A stretch of 10,663 nt of DNA from an uncultured Bacteroidota bacterium (GCA_902766265.1 CACXCY010000143.1:1-10663); one strand, 5' to 3'. Counted from the first letter of the stretch, positions 1 to 7,943 are shown. Translations and numbers: made by a program. Notes: a model not told the origin generated them from the sequence alone.

Positions 1-906
1 ATGCGTCCCGGTGTCATGTACGGCGACACCCTCTCCAACCACAGCGAGCTTTCCGCGCTGACCGATGCTATGGTCAAAGCGGTGGCAAGCGGCAAAATGA
101 AGAAACTGCAATCCAACAAACAGCATGAGCTGCTCAGCGCCAAGGCCATCAGCGCAGTGCATGATGTCTATCTGGGTACCTGCCCTGAGAAATTCAACTA
201 CAAAGGTGTGGAGTACACTCCGAAGTCTTTCTATGAGAGCACCGGCCTCAACGCCGATGACTATGTGAGCATCACTTCCTATACACACCATCCTTTCTAC
301 GAGCAGTTTGTTCTTGAGATTCAGGACAACTGGCGTTGGAGCTTGAGCTACAACGTTACCCTCGACGAGATGATGGAAATTATGGACAATGCCATCGCCA
401 ACGACTATCCCGTAGCATGGGGCAGCGATGTCAGCGAACAGGGCTTCCGCATGGGTGTGCGCAAAGGTTTCTGCGTGCTCCCCGCCACCGATGGCAACGG
501 TACCGTTGCTCCCGGCAGCGATATGAGCCATTGGACAGGCATGACTGGCCAGCAGATGCAGGACGAGGCCGCCAAGCACCCCACTCCGCAGCGCTGGGTG
601 AACCAGGACGAGCGTCAGGAGGCCTACGACAACTGGGAGACTACCGATGACCACGGTATGCTGATTTACGGCACCGCCACCGACCAGCTGGGCAACGAAT
701 ACTATATGGTGAAGAACAGCTGGGGCGACTATGGCGACTATCACGGCATGTTCTATGCCAGCAAGGCCTTTGTGCGCTACAAAACGATGAACATCGTGGT
801 CCACAAAGACGCTATCCCCGATGCTATCAAGGCCAAACTGGGCATTGAGAGCTCCTCGGCCAAGAAAGGCAACACTACCTCCAAAAAAGGCGGTAAGAAA
901 AAATAA
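1..906 (+). CDS. Aminopeptidase C / bleomycin hydrolase-type C1 cysteine peptidase, 3' part (5' end outside window)
   Basis: This is a papain-fold peptidase of the C1B (bleomycin hydrolase, PepC) group, which removes N-terminal amino acids from peptides. The visible 301 residues hold the second half of the active site: catalytic His at 218 in DDHGMLIYG and catalytic Asn at 239 in the KNSWG motif, with the family order H then N and typical spacing. The catalytic Cys motif expected near the N-terminus of the family is absent, and the reading frame is open to the window edge. The ATG at position 1 is therefore an internal Met or a coincidence, and the gene starts upstream. The protein ends in a Ser/Lys-rich tail (about residues 284-301, KKGG-type) that is not part of the peptidase fold. 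Whether it is exported cannot be judged without the N-terminus. The stop is TAA at 904-906, followed by hairpins. Family assignment is confident; substrate is inferred. Confidence 0.9.
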   Translation: MRPGVMYGDTLSNHSELSALTDAMVKAVASGKMKKLQSNKQHELLSAKAISAVHDVYLGTCPEKFNYKGVEYTPKSFYESTGLNADDYVSITSYTHHPFYEQFVLEIQDNWRWSLSYNVTLDEMMEIMDNAIANDYPVAWGSDVSEQGFRMGVRKGFCVLPATDGNGTVAPGSDMSHWTGMTGQQMQDEAAKHPTPQRWVNQDERQEAYDNWETTDDHGMLIYGTATDQLGNEYYMVKNSWGDYGDYHGMFYASKAFVRYKTMNIVVHKDAIPDAIKAKLGIESSSAKKGNTTSKKGGKKK

Positions 907-919
907 CATCTGATACAGA

Positions 920-981
920 CAGCCCTTCGGCTGCCGAATGCATACGCCAAGGGCGGCTTCCCGTTGGAAAGTCGCCCTTGG
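920..981 (+). terminator. Tandem hairpins downstream of the aminopeptidase C gene
   Basis: Two stem-loops follow the stop codon. The first has a 5-bp stem (920-924 with 929-933, loop CTTC). The second has a 9-bp stem, CCAAGGGCG at 947-955 pairing with CGCCCTTGG at 973-981; the 17-nt interior can pair further (CTTCC with GGAAAG, one bulge). Only a short T run (TTT at 982-984) follows, so termination may be partial. The next ATG is 31 bp downstream, and I found no Bacteroidetes-type -33/-7 promoter between the hairpins and it. The downstream gene may therefore depend on read-through. Confidence 0.55.
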
Positions 982-1012
982 TTTCACTACCTTACCCGAT
1001 AGGGGCAACAAT

Positions 1013-3739
1013 ATGAAGAAACTAATACTAACAATATTGGCGGCATTGACGCTGGTGCCGGCCACAGGGCAGCAGGCCGCCCGCGACCTTGCCGGACGTA
1101 TTATGGGCAGCAAGGCCCGTCAGGTGGAGTTGGCAGTGAGAGCCGACACCTGCGACTATTTTGTGCTGGATGCAACCAATGGCAAGATAAGGATTGAGGG
1201 CAACAACGACAACTCGCTCTGTATGGGGCTCAACTACTACCTGAAGCACTACGCCCATGTGTATGTATCGTGGTTGGCTGAGCAGCCGGTGCAGTTGCCG
1301 AAGACATTGCCATCGGTACCGTCACCTGTCAGGGTGCAGGCGTTGGTCAAAGATCGTTTCATCCTCAACTACTGCACATTCGGTTATGCTATGCCTTGGT
1401 GGAAGTGGCGGCAGTGGGAGCGTTTCATTGACTGGATGGCGCTCAACGGCATCACGATGCCACTGGCCATCACGGGGCAGGAGTCCGTGTGGCAGGAGGT
1501 TTGGCGTTCGTTTGGCATGAGCGATGATTCCATCCGCGCTTATTTCAGCGGCCCAGCCCATCTCCCGTGGCATAGGATGGCTAATCTCGACGGCTTTGGA
1601 GGACCATTGCCGCAGGCGTGGATAGACGGACAGAAGACCTTGCAGCAGCGTATTGTGGCGCGTGAACGCTCCTTGGGTATGACGCCTGTGCTGCCAGCTT
1701 TTGCGGGCCATGTGCCCCGTCAGATGGTCCGGATGTTTCCCCATGCCGACATACAGCAGTTGAGCAGCTGGTGCGGTTTCGCCCCTACCTATTTCTTGAA
1801 TTCCACCGACTCGCTGTTTCCCGTTGTCCAGCAACGGTTCATGGAAAAGCAAGCGGAGCTGTTCGGTACAGACCATATCTATGGCTGCGACCCCTTCAAC
1901 GAGATGAATCCGCCCTCGTATGAGCCCACCTATCTTGCTTCGGTGTCAAAGAATATCTATGCATCCATGCAGGCCGTTGACCCCGATGCACGTTGGTTGC
2001 AGATGAGCTGGGTGTTTTACTACAAACGCAAGCAGTGGACACCAGAACGGCTGAAGGCGTATCTCACGGCAGTGCCGCAGGACAAGATGGTGCTGTTGGA
2101 TTATTTTTGCGAGAAGACAGAGGTGTGGCGCGAAAGCGACGGTTTCTACGGTCAGCCGTACATCTGGTGCTATCTGGGCAATTTCGGGGGCAACACTATG
2201 TTGGTGGGCGACATCCGGGGATTGGAGGAGAAACTGTCGAAAGCGTTGCAGGAGGCAGGCCCCAACATGACGGGTATTGGATCTACACTGGAGTCGTTCG
2301 ATTGCAGTCCTCAGATTTATGAATATCTCTTTGAACGGGCGTGGCAGCCGGACAACAGCCGCAATGTAGACCGTGTGAGCGAGTGGACCGATATGTGGGC
2401 TGACCTCCGTGTGGGATTCCGCGACGAGGCGGTGCGTGCTGCGTGGCATCTGTTGGTGGACAGCGTATACAAGGACTGGTCGTTCTATGGATTGGGCACC
2501 CAACTGGTGGCACGTCCTTCGTTTGCCGGTCATGGGACCTATTACACCAAACCCTATTACTCCTATGACAACGAGACGCTTTTCAAGGCATGGAACGCGC
2601 TTTGTGTGGACGAGGGCGGCGGACGCGATGCCTATGGCTACGACCGCGTGAATCTCGGAGCGCAGTATCTGGGTAATCTTTTCATGGATGTGCGCAATAT
2701 GTTCACGGTGGCTTACAGGCATCGCAACGTCGCGCTGATGCGTGAACAGGTGGCTGCTGCCAATTGGGTTTTTGACCACACCGACCGTCTGCTTTCCAGT
2801 CACGAGTCTTTCTTGCTGGGCAAATGGATCAGCGACGCGCGTAGCTGGGGTACCACAGCAGCCGAAAAAGACTACTACGAGCAGCAGGCACGCACGTTGC
2901 TCACGATATGGGGTGGCCCGGTGCTCAACGATTACGCCAACCGGATGTGGGGTGGCTTGGTGAAGAGCTACTACGCCCAACGCTGGAATATGTTCTTCGA
3001 TGCCGCCATCAAAGCGGTAGAGGAGGGGAGAGAATTGGATGAGGATGGGTTCTACGCAAAACTCTCCGATTTCGAAAACAACTGGGTATTGCGTCACGAC
3101 AAACTACCCTCCAAAGCACAGGGCAATACAGACAAGATTTGTTGGGATATATTGAGTGACAGGCCTGTCAATAAGGCGGCAGTCATTTACAGCCACAATC
3201 AACGGTTCTTCCCCCAATCCACGTTGAAAGATATATATAAGCGTTGCTTCCAGGATTATTTCGGTCCAGGCCACCTGATTACCGATTCGGCCAATTGTGC
3301 AGAATGGATAAAAAAAGAATTGCCTCTGTTGTCGGCTACAGACAACAACCCAGGAGCTGACGTGGCTGGTCCCGACGCCAACTATTTCAGAGTGAATCTT
3401 GCTTTCGTCAAGGATGGCACAATCCCGTTGGGCACTATGGTGAAGGCCTTGATGCAGAGCTGTCATGTCAAGTATCGCCAGTCAGACGCCCCACCGATAA
3501 CGTTGGAGGAGTGGCGTTGCCGTTGGGATATGCTGATGGCTACCTTTCCCGCAGAGGTGCGGCAGCTGCCCAACTACCAGCAAGACAGTGCCGATATCGC
3601 CCAGATGTTGGAGCGTGGCGACTATGTGACCCACCACAGCGACATGTTTAACAAGGCATATAACTATCATTACCGCCTTATCAGAATGGATGTGTTCAAC
3701 AAGGAAATCTTTCCCCGTTTGATAGGCACCAAAAAATAA
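1013..3739 (+). CDS. Secreted GH89 alpha-N-acetylglucosaminidase with C-terminal extension
   Basis: This 908-residue protein is a GH89 (NAGLU-type) retaining alpha-N-acetylglucosaminidase, EC 3.2.1.50. The family removes terminal alpha-GlcNAc from heparan-type chains or from mucin glycans. Layout: signal peptide at about 1-20 (MKKLILTILAALTLVPATG), small N-terminal domain at about 25-105, TIM barrel at about 110-440, and helical C-terminal domain to about 716. By alignment from memory with human NAGLU, Glu297 in DPFNEMNPPS matches acid/base Glu316 and Glu427 in GIGSTLES matches nucleophile Glu446. FIWC/FGGN-like segments (here YIWCYLGNFGGN) are also conserved. Human NAGLU ends near the equivalent of residue 716, so residues 717-908 are extra and I do not recognise them. 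I chose ATG 1013 because a signal peptide follows at once; the in-frame ATG at 938 lies before the hairpin at 947-981 and would add 25 non-signal residues. There is no lipobox Cys, so a soluble periplasmic or exported enzyme is likely. Confidence 0.93.
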   Translation: MKKLILTILAALTLVPATGQQAARDLAGRIMGSKARQVELAVRADTCDYFVLDATNGKIRIEGNNDNSLCMGLNYYLKHYAHVYVSWLAEQPVQLPKTLPSVPSPVRVQALVKDRFILNYCTFGYAMPWWKWRQWERFIDWMALNGITMPLAITGQESVWQEVWRSFGMSDDSIRAYFSGPAHLPWHRMANLDGFGGPLPQAWIDGQKTLQQRIVARERSLGMTPVLPAFAGHVPRQMVRMFPHADIQQLSSWCGFAPTYFLNSTDSLFPVVQQRFMEKQAELFGTDHIYGCDPFNEMNPPSYEPTYLASVSKNIYASMQAVDPDARWLQMSWVFYYKRKQWTPERLKAYLTAVPQDKMVLLDYFCEKTEVWRESDGFYGQPYIWCYLGNFGGNTMLVGDIRGLEEKLSKALQEAGPNMTGIGSTLESFDCSPQIYEYLFERAWQPDNSRNVDRVSEWTDMWADLRVGFRDEAVRAAWHLLVDSVYKDWSFYGLGTQLVARPSFAGHGTYYTKPYYSYDNETLFKAWNALCVDEGGGRDAYGYDRVNLGAQYLGNLFMDVRNMFTVAYRHRNVALMREQVAAANWVFDHTDRLLSSHESFLLGKWISDARSWGTTAAEKDYYEQQARTLLTIWGGPVLNDYANRMWGGLVKSYYAQRWNMFFDAAIKAVEEGRELDEDGFYAKLSDFENNWVLRHDKLPSKAQGNTDKICWDILSDRPVNKAAVIYSHNQRFFPQSTLKDIYKRCFQDYFGPGHLITDSANCAEWIKKELPLLSATDNNPGADVAGPDANYFRVNLAFVKDGTIPLGTMVKALMQSCHVKYRQSDAPPITLEEWRCRWDMLMATFPAEVRQLPNYQQDSADIAQMLERGDYVTHHSDMFNKAYNYHYRLIRMDVFNKEIFPRLIGTKK

Positions 3740-3786
3740 TATTCCAATCAATCCGTTATACAACAAACATTAAATCCCCCACTATT

Positions 3787-4881
3787 ATGAAGAAAATTGT
3801 TTTAACACTTTTGACCATTGCTTTGGTATCCGTCAACGCCAATGCCCAGCTGGGTAACCTGGCAGGCAAAGCTCTCAAGAAAGCTGCCGAGCGCACCGTG
3901 GAGAAAACGGTGGACAAAACCGTAGACAAGACTGTCGACAAGGCCTCTGAAGAGGCGTCAAACAGAATTACCAACAGTTTGTTTGGCACTTCGAAAACGC
4001 AGAACCAGACACGCTCCCAGTCGTATGGCAATCAGGATGCAGGTTCTCAGCCGGCAGAAGTGGAACAGACTCCTCAGGGCATCATGTCGGCCATGCCGGC
4101 CCTGCCTTCTCAGCAGGATGTGGTGAATTATCTGGGTTATCAGCGCAATGGGCAGAGCTTCAAACTGATTGCAAGTCCCGTGACGAGATTTCAGGCACAG
4201 ATTGCCTCGCTTACCATGCAGGCCAGCGCTCTTGTGGCCAACGATGTGGCCAAGATGGAGACGGGCTATACAGAGGCGGTGCTGGCTAAATATGGCTACA
4301 CAATCGAATCGTATGAGAGATTGTCGGACGCAGAAAAAGAAGCTTTCGCTACCCGCTATGCCAATGATATGCTGCGTGAGGCAGGTGTCAACTATACTGT
4401 TGACCAGTTGGAGAACCTGAGCGATGCAGAGCGTGAGGCCGTGTCGCAGCAGGTGGCAGCAAGCATGCTGGCCAAGACGGCATCTTCGGCATCGGCTACC
4501 TACAATACGCCTGCCGGTCGCAAATATACCGATTTGCTGGGACAGTTCAACGAGGTGAGCAGTTCTATAGAAAAAATCTTCGACGATGCAAATGCTCAGT
4601 GCGAACAGCTTTGGAACTCCCAATTCGCCGCCAAAGGAGCATCGGCATTGCCCTCCTATTGGGCTATGGCTGTAAATCTTCAGTACAACGCGTTGCAGAA
4701 GGCGATGGATCTGCGCAAATTAAAACAGCTTCCCATCGCCCAGCAGGTGGATGAAGCCGCCAAAGCACTTGACAAAGAGCAAGGCAGCACTGTTTCGTCG
4801 CAGTGCTATGCGGCTCTCTGTGCTATGGCTTACCTGACGGACGCTTATAAAATTATCGGTATATACCAACCTAATTTGTAA
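3787..4881 (+). CDS. Secreted helical protein of unknown function with VDKT repeats
   Basis: I do not recognise a family with a known function. The 364-residue product starts with a clear signal peptide (MKKIVLTLLTIALVSVNANA, cleavage expected after residue 20), so it should be periplasmic or exported. Next comes a basic/acidic helical stretch with a four-residue repeat, TVEK-TVDK-TVDK-TVDK, at 37-52. A low-complexity Ser/Gln/Asn-rich linker follows at about 68-95. Residues 163-226 contain two diverged copies of a 32-residue helical unit, best seen as LSDAEKEA at 179-186 and LSDAEREA at 211-218. The remainder (about 235-364) is predicted mostly helical. The repeat codons differ (GTG, GTG, GTA, GTC for Val), so the repeat is held at protein level. 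The gene begins 47 bp after the GH89 stop with no recognisable promoter between, so co-transcription is possible. It ends before a strong hairpin. Confidence 0.85.
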   Translation: MKKIVLTLLTIALVSVNANAQLGNLAGKALKKAAERTVEKTVDKTVDKTVDKASEEASNRITNSLFGTSKTQNQTRSQSYGNQDAGSQPAEVEQTPQGIMSAMPALPSQQDVVNYLGYQRNGQSFKLIASPVTRFQAQIASLTMQASALVANDVAKMETGYTEAVLAKYGYTIESYERLSDAEKEAFATRYANDMLREAGVNYTVDQLENLSDAEREAVSQQVAASMLAKTASSASATYNTPAGRKYTDLLGQFNEVSSSIEKIFDDANAQCEQLWNSQFAAKGASALPSYWAMAVNLQYNALQKAMDLRKLKQLPIAQQVDEAAKALDKEQGSTVSSQCYAALCAMAYLTDAYKIIGIYQPNL

Positions 4882-4965
4882 CAGCGCCAGGACGCAGAGA
4901 ACGTGCAGTCGGCGTACGGCCGGTCTCTAAAAGGACAATGGCCGGATGTTGGTGAAATATCTGTG

Positions 4966-5002
4966 AGAGCCGCCCGACTGTATCGGGCGGCTCTGTCTTT
5001 GT
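4966..5002 (+). terminator. Rho-independent-type terminator after the secreted helical protein gene
   Basis: A perfect 12-bp stem, AGAGCCGCCCGA at 4966-4977 pairing with TCGGGCGGCTCT at 4983-4994, closes a 5-nt loop (CTGTA). A short T-rich tail, GTCTTTGT, follows. It is 84 bp after the stop codon at 4881 and immediately before the palindromic element at 5003. It most likely ends transcription of the 3787-4881 gene, and perhaps of the GH89 gene before it. Confidence 0.8.
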
Positions 5003-5166
5003 AGAAGCTGTTTAAATTTGATTGATGGAATTTATTATGCATATAAACGAGCAGATTTTTATTCTTTCCGAAGGCGCAATGGGGTTCCATTGTAACTGAG
5101 GGAAGGAGAAAAATATGCCGTTTAGATGCTTTAAGAAATACATTGAATTAATTTTAAACAGCTTCT
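5003..5166. repeat. 164-bp near-complete palindrome, MITE-like element
   Basis: The region 4882-5224 has no gene; this element fills half of it. Its ends are a perfect 14-bp inverted repeat: AGAAGCTGTTTAAA at 5003-5016 and its reverse complement at 5153-5166. The symmetry does not stop there. After a weaker stretch, inner arms at about 5039-5069 match the reverse complement of about 5101-5129 with two single-base gaps (GCAT-TAAACG-GCA-ATTTTT-TTCC pattern). The apex is CAATGG (5077-5082) pairing with CCATTG (5087-5092). All these pairs share one centre, between 5084 and 5085, so the whole strand can fold into one long hairpin. There is no ORF inside, and no clear target-site duplication (GT on the left, TA on the right). 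This fits a non-autonomous miniature inverted-repeat element; a structured RNA is the alternative. The left end contains TAAATTTG (5013-5020), a match to the -7 box, but with no -33 partner at proper spacing. Confidence 0.7.
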
Positions 5167-5224
5167 TAGGCATCGGTGATTATCTTTCCCCAACTGATTT
5201 GTCTAACATTTCTCAACAATTGTA

Positions 5225-6583
5225 ATGCAGAAACTGATAAATGTGTGTGTCAAACTGGTTCAGCGCTGGTTGCCGGAACCTTTTATCTTTGCCATCATAT
5301 TGACGCTGGTGGCCGCACTGCTGGCCATGCCGGTATGCCGGCAGACGCCCGTGGAGGTGATAGAACACTGGGGCAACGGGGTGTGGGGACTGTTGGCGTT
5401 TGCCATGCAGATGGCTCTGGTGTTGGTGTGTGGCTCCACATTGGCGGCGGCACCGGTGGTGAAGAGAGGCATCAGTGCGCTGGCTTCGCTGCCCAAGACT
5501 CCCGCGGGGGCCATCGCCTTGGTTACGGCTGTTTCGGCATTGGCGTGTTGGATCAACTGGGGATTTGGCCTGATAGTGGGCGTGATATTTGCCAAGGAGA
5601 TAGCGCGTAAGCTCAAAGGCGTGGACTATCGTTTGCTGATTGCTTCGGCTTATAGTGGCTTTGTGGTGTGGCATGCAGGTCTTTCGGGCTCCATACCACT
5701 GACGATGGCAACGCCCGGTGACTCGCTGGCAAAGGCCACCAATGGCGTGCTCACAGCGCCGGTACCCATTGCATGTACCATTCTGGATTATCACAATCTG
5801 GTGATTGTCGTTTTGGTGATTGTTGCTCTGGTGGTGGTCAATTCCCTGATGCATCCCAAAGGAAACGATGTCATCGCAGTGGATGCCGATTTGCTGGTAG
5901 ATGAGCCGGATGTTCAACAGTGTGTCGTCTGTGACCGTCCGACCCCGGCAGAGCGAATGGAGAACAGTCGCCTGCTGTCGTGGATAGTGGCTCTCATAGG
6001 TTTTGGCTATTTGCTAATCAAACTCGGTTTCCGCGGAGGGGCGCTGGACCTGAACTCGGTGATTATGCTGTTTCTTTTCACGGGGGTGTTGCTACACGGC
6101 ACGCCGTTGGCATACGTCCGTGCGTTCACCAAAGCAGCGACGGGTGCGGCTGGCATCATATTGCAGTTTCCTTTCTATGCCGGCATCATGGGCATCATCA
6201 CCGGTGTCGGAACGAGTGGTATCTGTTTCGGAACGGTAATCAGCAATGCCTGCATATCCATAAGTACCCCGACGACATATCCGTTGCTCACTTTCCTGTG
6301 TGCGGCGATACTTAATATGTTTGTACCTTCGGGCGGAGGCCATTGGGCCATACAGGCACCCATCATGTTCGCTGCGGGAGCCAATCTGGGGGTCGACCCC
6401 GGTCTGACGGGCACGGCTATCGCATGGGGCGACGCATGGACCAATCTTATCCAGCCCTTCTGGGCTATCCCTGCACTGGCAATAGCCAAACTCAATGCCA
6501 AAGATATTATGGGCTTCTGTATCATAGACCTTTTGGTGAGCGGGGTCATTATCTGTCTCGGTCTCATCTGGTGGGCGGTATAG
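5225..6583 (+). CDS. atoE: Short-chain fatty acid transporter, AtoE family
   Basis: This 452-residue inner-membrane protein belongs to the AtoE (SCFA_trans) family, which moves short-chain fatty acids such as acetoacetate or butyrate across the cytoplasmic membrane. Length is close to that of E. coli AtoE (about 440). Many hydrophobic segments alternate with short loops; recognisable family segments are the WLPEPFIFAIILT start at 15-27, WINWGFGLIVG at 109-119, WHAGLSGSIPLTMATPG at 149-165, FVPSGGGHWAIQAPI at 366-380 and WTNLIQPFWAIPAL at 405-418. A polar loop at about 208-248 carries CVVC (233-236), not something I associate with the family. ATG 5225 starts the family's N-terminal segment directly. 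No ato CoA-transferase genes lie beside it, so the physiological substrate is open. In an organism producing acids by fermentation, export is as likely as import. The next gene starts within 70 bp and may be co-transcribed. Confidence 0.92.
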   Translation: MQKLINVCVKLVQRWLPEPFIFAIILTLVAALLAMPVCRQTPVEVIEHWGNGVWGLLAFAMQMALVLVCGSTLAAAPVVKRGISALASLPKTPAGAIALVTAVSALACWINWGFGLIVGVIFAKEIARKLKGVDYRLLIASAYSGFVVWHAGLSGSIPLTMATPGDSLAKATNGVLTAPVPIACTILDYHNLVIVVLVIVALVVVNSLMHPKGNDVIAVDADLLVDEPDVQQCVVCDRPTPAERMENSRLLSWIVALIGFGYLLIKLGFRGGALDLNSVIMLFLFTGVLLHGTPLAYVRAFTKAATGAAGIILQFPFYAGIMGIITGVGTSGICFGTVISNACISISTPTTYPLLTFLCAAILNMFVPSGGGHWAIQAPIMFAAGANLGVDPGLTGTAIAWGDAWTNLIQPFWAIPALAIAKLNAKDIMGFCIIDLLVSGVIICLGLIWWAV

Positions 6584-6653
6584 GATGCAGTCCCAGAGGG
6601 ACAAAAAAGAGACAGGGCACAATTGAGTGAACAAAAATGTAGAAAAACGCAAT

Positions 6654-7883
6654 ATGAATATGAAAGGAATTCCCGTCCTGCTGCTGACGGGTTATCTCGG
6701 CAGCGGAAAGACTACTTTGCTCAACCGCATACTCAACAACCGTAGAGGTATCAAGTTTGCCGTTATCGTCAATGACCTAGGGGAGGTGAATATCGATGCC
6801 GACCTTATTGAGAAAGGTGGCGTGGTGGGCAAGAAAGAGGACAATCTCGTCGCCTTGCAGAACGGCTGTATCTGCTGCACGCTGAAGATGGACCTCGTGG
6901 ACCAGCTGTGCGACATCACGTCCCAGCATCGGTTCGACTACATCGTTATCGAGGCCAGCGGTATCTGCGAGCCGGAACCTATCGCGCAGACCATCTGCTC
7001 CATCCCCACCATGGGACCGGAATACGTTAAGGACGGCGTGCCGGTGATGGATAGCATCGTTACCGTGGTCGACGCTCTGCGCATGAAGGACGAATTTGGC
7101 AGTGGCAAGAACCTGTTGCGCCCAGGGCTTGCTGAAGATGATATTGAAAACCTCGTCATCCAGCAGATTGAGTTCTGTAACATCATTCTGTTGAACAAGG
7201 CCTCCGAGGTCAGCCCCGACGATCTGGGACGTATCCGTGAAATTATTCGCGCCATACAGCCCAAAGCCGAGATAATTGACTGCGACTACTGCGACATCGA
7301 TTTCTCCAAGATTCTCTATACGGGTATGTTCGACTTTGACAAGGTGGCCACATCCGCTGCCTGGATAGACGCCATAGAGGGGCAGCACGACGATGATGAG
7401 GAACATGAACATCACCATCATGATGACGATGATGACGACGATGAGCATGACGATCACGACCATGGACATCACCACCACCATCATCACCACGACGAGGAAG
7501 GTGAGGCCGAGGAATACGGTATCGGCACTTTTGTCTACTACCGTCGTGAGCCGATGAATATTGGGCGTTTCGATGAGTTTGTGGCGCGTCGTTGGCCCAA
7601 AGGTGTCATTCGTGCCAAGGGCATCTGTTGGTTTCTCTCCGAGCCCGACACTTGCTACCTCTTTGAACAGGCCGGATCACAGGTGTCGCTGCGCGACACA
7701 GGCCAGTGGTATGCTACCATGCCCGATGAAGAACTGCTCGACTTCATGCGTCGCAACCCTGACGTGCAGCGCGATTGGGACGACAACTATGGAGACCGTA
7801 TGCAGAAACTTGTCTTTATCGGTCAGCACCTTGACCGCGAAGCTATCACTGCTGCCTTGGATGAGTGTCTGGCTGCACAATGA
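6654..7883 (+). CDS. COG0523 (CobW/Zng1-type) P-loop GTPase, putative metallochaperone with His/Asp-rich loop
   Basis: The product (409 residues from this start) is a G3E-class GTPase of COG0523; members deliver metals, often zinc, to target proteins in the cytoplasm. Motifs: Walker A GYLGSGKT at 13-20; metal-binding CxCC in GCICC at 71-75; Walker B-region IEASG at 99-103; and NKAS at 181-184 where the guanine-specificity NKxD motif is expected. A low-complexity metal-binding loop at 245-280 (bases 7386-7493) has 17 His in 36 residues, including eight in a row, plus 14 Asp. The CobW C-terminal domain follows at about 288-405. A GTG at 6627 and ATGs at 6654 and 6660 share the frame; I prefer 6654 because relatives have only a few residues before the first strand. 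It lies 70 bp after atoE with no clear promoter, so an operon is possible. No zinc-box-like operator is apparent. Metal identity is inferred. Confidence 0.9.
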   Translation: MNMKGIPVLLLTGYLGSGKTTLLNRILNNRRGIKFAVIVNDLGEVNIDADLIEKGGVVGKKEDNLVALQNGCICCTLKMDLVDQLCDITSQHRFDYIVIEASGICEPEPIAQTICSIPTMGPEYVKDGVPVMDSIVTVVDALRMKDEFGSGKNLLRPGLAEDDIENLVIQQIEFCNIILLNKASEVSPDDLGRIREIIRAIQPKAEIIDCDYCDIDFSKILYTGMFDFDKVATSAAWIDAIEGQHDDDEEHEHHHHDDDDDDDEHDDHDHGHHHHHHHHDEEGEAEEYGIGTFVYYRREPMNIGRFDEFVARRWPKGVIRAKGICWFLSEPDTCYLFEQAGSQVSLRDTGQWYATMPDEELLDFMRRNPDVQRDWDDNYGDRMQKLVFIGQHLDREAITAALDECLAAQ

Positions 7884-7908
7884 CTGTGATTCATACGTTA
7901 CTGTAAAT

Positions 7909-7943
7909 GACGAGGGCCGCCGGCAACGCCGGCGGCCCTCGTC
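7909..7943. terminator. Shared terminator between convergent genes
   Basis: A perfect 16-bp GC-rich stem, 7909-7924 pairing with 7928-7943, closes a 3-nt loop (AAC). It lies between the COG0523 stop (7883) and the stop of the convergent membrane protein gene (7973). Neither side has a long T tract, but the stem is symmetrical and central in the 89-bp gap. It probably blocks transcription from both directions. Confidence 0.75.

Noticed and set aside
938..1012. Extended N-terminus (25 residues) for the GH89 gene from ATG 938
   Set aside because: This stretch carries the hairpin at 947-981 and would bury the signal peptide that begins at Met 1013.
1946..3097. Long open frame on the - strand (383 codons) inside the GH89 gene
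   Set aside because: It lies wholly antisense to a gene with conserved catalytic motifs, and its translation shows no domain or signal; it is a by-product of codon bias.
5013..5020. Promoter in the left end of the palindromic element (TAAATTTG)
   Set aside because: It matches the -7 box, but no TTTG lies 19-21 bp upstream; the nearest is 11 bp away.
6590..6602. Terminator between atoE and the COG0523 gene
   Set aside because: The stem GTCCC-AGA-GGGAC is only 5 bp and is followed by A residues rather than T, so it is unlikely to end transcription.
6777..7490. Open frame on the - strand with a Met/Val/Ile-rich, membrane-like start
   Set aside because: The apparent hydrophobic segment is the antisense of the His/Asp-rich codon run in the COG0523 gene.
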